From NCBI RefSeq assembly GCF_014696825.1, contig NZ_JACJQU010000002.1:124001-188000 (forward strand): a DNA stretch of 64,000 nt, in the 5' to 3' direction. The first letter of the stretch is position 1, and each line of letters opens with the position of its first letter. Position numbers and translations under genes: made by a program. Below the pieces are notes generated by a model. It saw only the letters and a program-made list of their open reading frames with translations, was not told where the DNA came from and did not search any database. This stretch comes from Anabaena sphaerica FACHB-251 (GTDB taxonomy: Bacteria; Cyanobacteriota; Cyanobacteriia; Cyanobacteriales; Nostocaceae). Below, one piece after another: positions 63,035-64,000 of the stretch.

Positions 63035-63142
63035 TGCGTAATTGAGACCACCGCAAAATTAACTATTATCTGGTAAAACATATTACAATTTAATAGTTAA
63101 AAACTAAAATCAATTGATGGTGGGAATTGATTTACCGGGGAT

Positions 63143-64000
63143 ATGGGGAAGATAAAACAATTTTGGCGGGAATGGCGTACTGTGGGAATTACTACCCCTA
63201 GTATTGCGGGAATAGTCATTATTTTGCGTTTTCTGGGTTTGTTGCAATCTTGGGAATGGGCAGCTTTTGATCAATATATGCGTTTGCGGCCTGCTCAACC
63301 CCAGGATGACAGGATAGTGATTGTGGCAATTGAGGGAGCAGATGTAAAATATTTGCAACAAGGTTACATTGCCGATGATGTCTATGCGCGGTTGTTGGAG
63401 AAACTGAAAGCGAGAAAACCCAGGGTTATTGGTTTGTTTGGATTATAGCCCACACCGCAGACTTGATTCGCAAAACTTTTGGACGTTACCTGACAGATGA
63501 GGTAGTTGCAACCTTGCTAAAATGCCCAGATGGTCTGAAAATTAGCGGTAAACGGCAAAAAATCACCATCGTTACTTCCGATTTAAGAGGATTCACAGCC
63601 CTATCAGAACAACTGGCTTCAGAAGTGTGAGCCTACTTTAACAGCAATGATAGAACCAATTCCCATCAGCTACCAATTAGTTGAGGGAAAACAAGTTTCT
63701 GAGCAGATATTTAAAGGCAGTTTAATCAAACTTTCAGTTAAGGGAGCAGAAGTAAAAATTGAGTCAGAAGAAGCTCATACTTTACCACGTCCTTTAGGTA
63801 ATATTAAAATGAATTTATTAATAATTAATAATCAAGAGCCACAGAGCGAAGATATCTATGCCAAGGTTTTGGATAAACCTGCAACTCCGGGTAATTTTTA
63901 TCTGCAATTTACCTTCAAACCTCCGGCAGAAGCTGGTATGCTTTTCAAAGCACTTTTTCAATCAATTAGAGCGAGTAGCTCATATAAGGAGTTTATATAA
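63143..64000 (+). pseudogene. CHASE2-adenylate cyclase gene with two internal deletions
   Basis: The frame from 63143 starts as a CHASE2 sensor (MGKIKQFWREWRTV, AAFDQYMRLRPAQPQDDRIV) and after 101 codons hits a stop. The sequence then continues with LIRKTFGRYLTDEVVATLLK and ITIVTSDLRGFTALSEQLAS, the start of a class III cyclase catalytic domain, which again stops. From 63647 a third piece (EPIPISYQLVEGKQVSEQIF, then GSLIKLSVKGAEVKIE) resembles the PilZ-like C-terminal part of such cyclases and runs to the window end. The CHASE2 remainder, the membrane helices and most of the catalytic domain are lost. Confidence 0.72.

Overview
The window comes from a low-GC, heterocyst-forming cyanobacterium of the Nostocales. 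The evidence is a hupL gene split by an excision element with an XisC-type recombinase, an uptake-hydrogenase/hyp maturation cluster, a dnaE gene ending in the N-half of a split intein, many GCGATCGC (HIP1) octamers, ssl1498-type light-harvesting-like proteins, a PEP-CTERM protein and Nostocales-type short interspersed repeats. The species cannot be named from the sequence alone.

Layout. 1-0.8 kb: end of a cytochrome c oxidase operon (coxA tail, coxC). 0.8-3.8 kb: a decaying toxin-antitoxin patch (hicB with a gutted hicA, a DUF3800 protein, a zeta-type toxin split by a MITE-like insert, antitoxin remnants). 3.9-6.5 kb: three tandem copies of a 56-aa ssl1498/Psb34-like gene, tRNA-Val, a DUF2227 protein and mazG. 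6.7-12.4 kb: a GluR0-like receptor, a 1174-aa DUF4347/LVIVD/RTX surface protein and an aldehyde dehydrogenase remnant. 12.4-26.4 kb: dnaE-N with intein, an HPt-macro protein, a PBP4-type peptidase, a TerB-like protein, an ATP-grasp protein, ilvB, an MFS transporter and a ferrochelatase-like protein. 26.5-30.3 kb: Uma2, DUF2281/VapC, an AlbA_2 regulator and an FMN reductase. 30.5-36.3 kb: ftsH and a histidine kinase with three cyanobacteriochrome-like GAF domains.

36.4-61.7 kb is the core of the window: a duplicated uptake hydrogenase region. Locus 1 (36.4-46.9 kb) has hupS1 and a hupL1 split by a 5,603-bp element bounded by a 16-bp core. Locus 2 (48.5-53.2 kb) has an intact hupS2-hupL2 whose equivalent of the core carries five mismatches, all synonymous. 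Each hupSL pair is followed divergently by its own TPR gene and two small membrane-protein genes. One NifU-Rieske gene lies between the loci. Downstream of locus 2 come an NHL-repeat gene and hypF, hypC, hypD, a tautomerase, hypE, hypA and hypB, which build the NiFe(CN)2CO centre. The simplest reading is a tandem duplication that left one hydrogenase dependent on DNA rearrangement (normally heterocyst-specific) and one that could be made without it.

61.7-64 kb: a cas3-like scrap, a repeat element with 13-bp inverted ends, a DUF928 protein and a gutted CHASE2-adenylate cyclase gene. Several genes in the window have kept both ends and lost their middle (hicA, aldehyde dehydrogenase, CHASE2-cyclase), which points to active gene erosion by internal deletion.
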